Source of the DNA: Synechococcales cyanobacterium PMM_0085
Lineage (GTDB): Bacteria > Cyanobacteriota > Cyanobacteriia > Elainellales > Elainellaceae
Direction of reading: 5' to 3'
Assembly (NCBI GenBank): GCA_949127705.1
Contig: CASBQJ010000615.1
Coordinates: 1 to 6,424 of the forward strand
Length of the DNA: 6,424 bases
A program made the position numbers and the translations under genes. The notes under the pieces were generated by a model that saw only the letters and a list, made by a program, of their open reading frames with translations, was not told where the DNA came from and made no database searches. Of the stretch, positions 5,168 to 6,424 are shown one piece after another (position 1 is the first letter of the stretch; the number at the start of each line of letters is the position of its first letter).

Positions 5168-5199
5168 AGATCTCCGACTTTTTAAAGAGTCGGAGATCT
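5168..5199. repeat. perfect 12-bp hairpin after the desaturase gene
   Basis: AGATCTCCGACT (5168-5179) and its exact reverse complement AGTCGGAGATCT (5188-5199) enclose an 8-base AT-rich loop. It begins 8 bases beyond the desaturase stop codon on the - strand, so it would form at the 3' end of that mRNA. No T-run follows on the - strand, so it is not a textbook intrinsic terminator. I recall very similar AGATCCCCGACT...AGTCGGGGATCT hairpins scattered between genes in filamentous cyanobacteria, so it may be a member of an interspersed repeat family; that is from memory only. It also separates the desaturase from mntCAB transcription. Confidence 0.6.
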
Positions 5200-5207
5200 G
5201 CTCGGTC

Positions 5208-6347
5208 TTAGCCCATCACACTTGATGCACCCAGACGCTGAAGCCAGCGCCCATGAGCAACCACCCCGCCGATAAAAGAAGGATGTTCCCGGTACGTGAT
5301 ACCAAACTCTTGGCAGGTGGACTCGACAATTTTTGCCAGTTCTGGATAGTGAATGTGGCAAATGCGCGGAAACAGATGATGTTCAACCTGGTAATTTAGC
5401 CCACCCAGCAGCCAGGTGATCACCGGGTTATTGCGCGAGAAGTTCACCGTCGTGGCAATTTGGTGAATCGCCCAGGCATCTTCCATGCAGCTCGTGTTGG
5501 GCAGCGGTTGCGGAAACTCTGCCCCTTCTACACAGTGCGCCATCTGAAACACCGTGCTCAAAACAATCCCTAGGGCGATCGCCATCACCCCATAAAACAC
5601 CAGCACCCCCCCCAGCGGATGACGCAGCAGCGGCAGGGCAAACGCCAGCGTCAGGAAAATTCCCTTACCCAGCAAAAACCGCACCAAATCCCACCCTTGG
5701 GGACGTGGAAACGTCTGTGCCCCAATCCGTCCACTGATCACATCATGAAAATCATCATACAGCTGCCACTTAATTGGCATCAGCCCATAGAGCGCCCACA
5801 GGTAAATATGCTGCCAGCGATGAATCGGTAGCCAGGGCTGATGGGGCGAAACCCGACCCAAAATGCCTACTTCCACGTCGGCATCGTAGTGACTGACATT
5901 GGTATACATGTGATGAAATACACCATGTTTCCAGTGCCACACATAGGAACTGCCGCCGATTAAATCTAGCGTCAGGCTCATCGCCTGATTCACCCAGCTG
6001 TGGTTAGAGTAACCCTGGTGTCCGCCATCGTGCTGGATATTAAACCCGATCGCCGCAGTTTCTAGCCCCAGCAGCACCGCCAGCGACAGCGCTTGCCACC
6101 AGGTTTGGGCAACAAATACCAGTAAACAATAGGTCGTGGCAAAGGCGACCAAAATAATTGCCGTTTTTAGATACATTTGGGGACAGTCACGCTGAGAGAG
6201 TTGGGTGCGCTGAAAATACGCATCCACGCGACGCCGCAGTTCACTTTGGAACCCGTCATCTTTACCAAATCTCAGCTTGCGGCCAGGTTCTAGATCTGCA
6301 ATAGTCTGATACTCAAGGCTTTCTCGGGTATCTTGCGTTTGTGTCAT
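5208..6347 (-). CDS. front-end type fatty acid desaturase (DesD-like)
   Basis: This 379-residue membrane diiron desaturase introduces a double bond into membrane fatty acids using O2 and electrons, in cyanobacteria from ferredoxin. Three histidine boxes are visible: HDGGH at 106-110, HGVFHH at 141-146 and QVEHH at 320-324. Glutamine in place of the first histidine of box 3 marks front-end (delta-6/delta-5-like) desaturases. Hydrophobic segments lie at about 61-80, 84-104, 229-245 and 249-270. There is no cytochrome b5 domain, as in cyanobacterial DesD (about 359 residues). Resemblance to DesD includes RRRVDAYF, CHIHYPEL and CQEFGI, but box 2 and its surroundings (GGSSYVWHWKHG, HHMYTN) look closer to a broader bacterial 'linoleoyl-CoA desaturase-like' group, so I give no symbol and leave position specificity open. 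The frame is open to a GTG at 6401; I chose ATG 6347, which has AGAAAG shortly upstream and gives a length near the family's. Confidence 0.88.
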   Translation of the reverse strand: MTQTQDTRESLEYQTIADLEPGRKLRFGKDDGFQSELRRRVDAYFQRTQLSQRDCPQMYLKTAIILVAFATTYCLLVFVAQTWWQALSLAVLLGLETAAIGFNIQHDGGHQGYSNHSWVNQAMSLTLDLIGGSSYVWHWKHGVFHHMYTNVSHYDADVEVGILGRVSPHQPWLPIHRWQHIYLWALYGLMPIKWQLYDDFHDVISGRIGAQTFPRPQGWDLVRFLLGKGIFLTLAFALPLLRHPLGGVLVFYGVMAIALGIVLSTVFQMAHCVEGAEFPQPLPNTSCMEDAWAIHQIATTVNFSRNNPVITWLLGGLNYQVEHHLFPRICHIHYPELAKIVESTCQEFGITYREHPSFIGGVVAHGRWLQRLGASSVMG

Positions 6348-6424
6348 GGAAACTTTCTGTAAAGTGTGGACGAGGGAAACGACTGAACCGATCGCACTCA
6401 CAAGCCGCGTTAGCTGCTTGGTTA

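Noticed and set aside
6348..6401. Upstream GTG start for the desaturase, adding 18 residues.
   Set aside because: The added residues have no family counterpart, while the ATG at 6347 has a weak Shine-Dalgarno sequence and gives a normal length.
1..6424. tRNA, rRNA or transposase genes.
   Set aside because: No tRNA-like cloverleaf arms, rRNA sequence or transposase motif was seen. Terminal inverted repeats typical of an insertion sequence were not found around any gene.

Overview
The window looks like a piece of a cyanobacterial chromosome. It is dotted with the HIP1 octamer GCGATCGC (for example at 37, 66, 592, 621, 792, 1578 and 2360, and inside the ABC transporter genes), and it carries a MntC-type manganese-binding lipoprotein with the cysteine pair and metal ligands of Synechocystis MntC. 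It also carries a cytochrome-b5-less front-end fatty acid desaturase of the DesD-like type. I cannot name the species.

Left part (1-2285, + strand) is an accessory block of toxin-antitoxin genes. A putative small antitoxin (135-413) overlaps a RelE/ParE-type toxin gene (406-570) that encodes only 54 residues. Its N-terminus and C-terminus both look like family members, but the middle is missing, so it is probably an internally deleted, inactive toxin. HIP1-containing palindromic repeats flank this pair. After a good extended -10 promoter (about 640-666) come two MNT-HEPN (MntA-HepT type) modules in tandem: nucleotidyltransferase A (692-1168), HepT A (1155-1484), nucleotidyltransferase B (1481-1969) and HepT B (1941-2285). 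Consecutive genes overlap by 14, 4 and 29 nt, so they are very likely one four-gene operon. Both HEPN proteins keep the RX4HXY motif and both nucleotidyltransferases keep GS...DXD. The two antitoxins share an N-terminal extension of about 45 residues that is almost identical at the DNA level (blocks of 41 and 43 identical bases), while their catalytic parts and the toxins have diverged strongly. This mosaic is the most unusual thing in the window.

Middle part (2371-5063, - strand) is a complete high-affinity manganese ABC importer in the order mntC-mntA-mntB: lipoprotein, ATPase, permease. The genes are separated by 3 and 29 nt and are transcribed convergently to the toxin-antitoxin block. 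MntC would capture Mn2+ in the periplasm, MntB would form the membrane channel and MntA would power it. In cyanobacteria this supplies Mn for photosystem II. The region upstream of mntC (5064-5160) is AT-rich and holds a direct repeat with 11-bp spacing that could be a regulator site.

Right part (5208-6347, - strand) is a fatty acid desaturase with three histidine boxes. It is separated from mntC by a perfect 12-bp hairpin (5168-5199). The last 77 bases are its upstream region.

Name clash: 'mntA' here means the manganese transporter ATPase. The antitoxin family called MntA (minimal nucleotidyltransferase) is unrelated, so I left the symbol empty for those genes.
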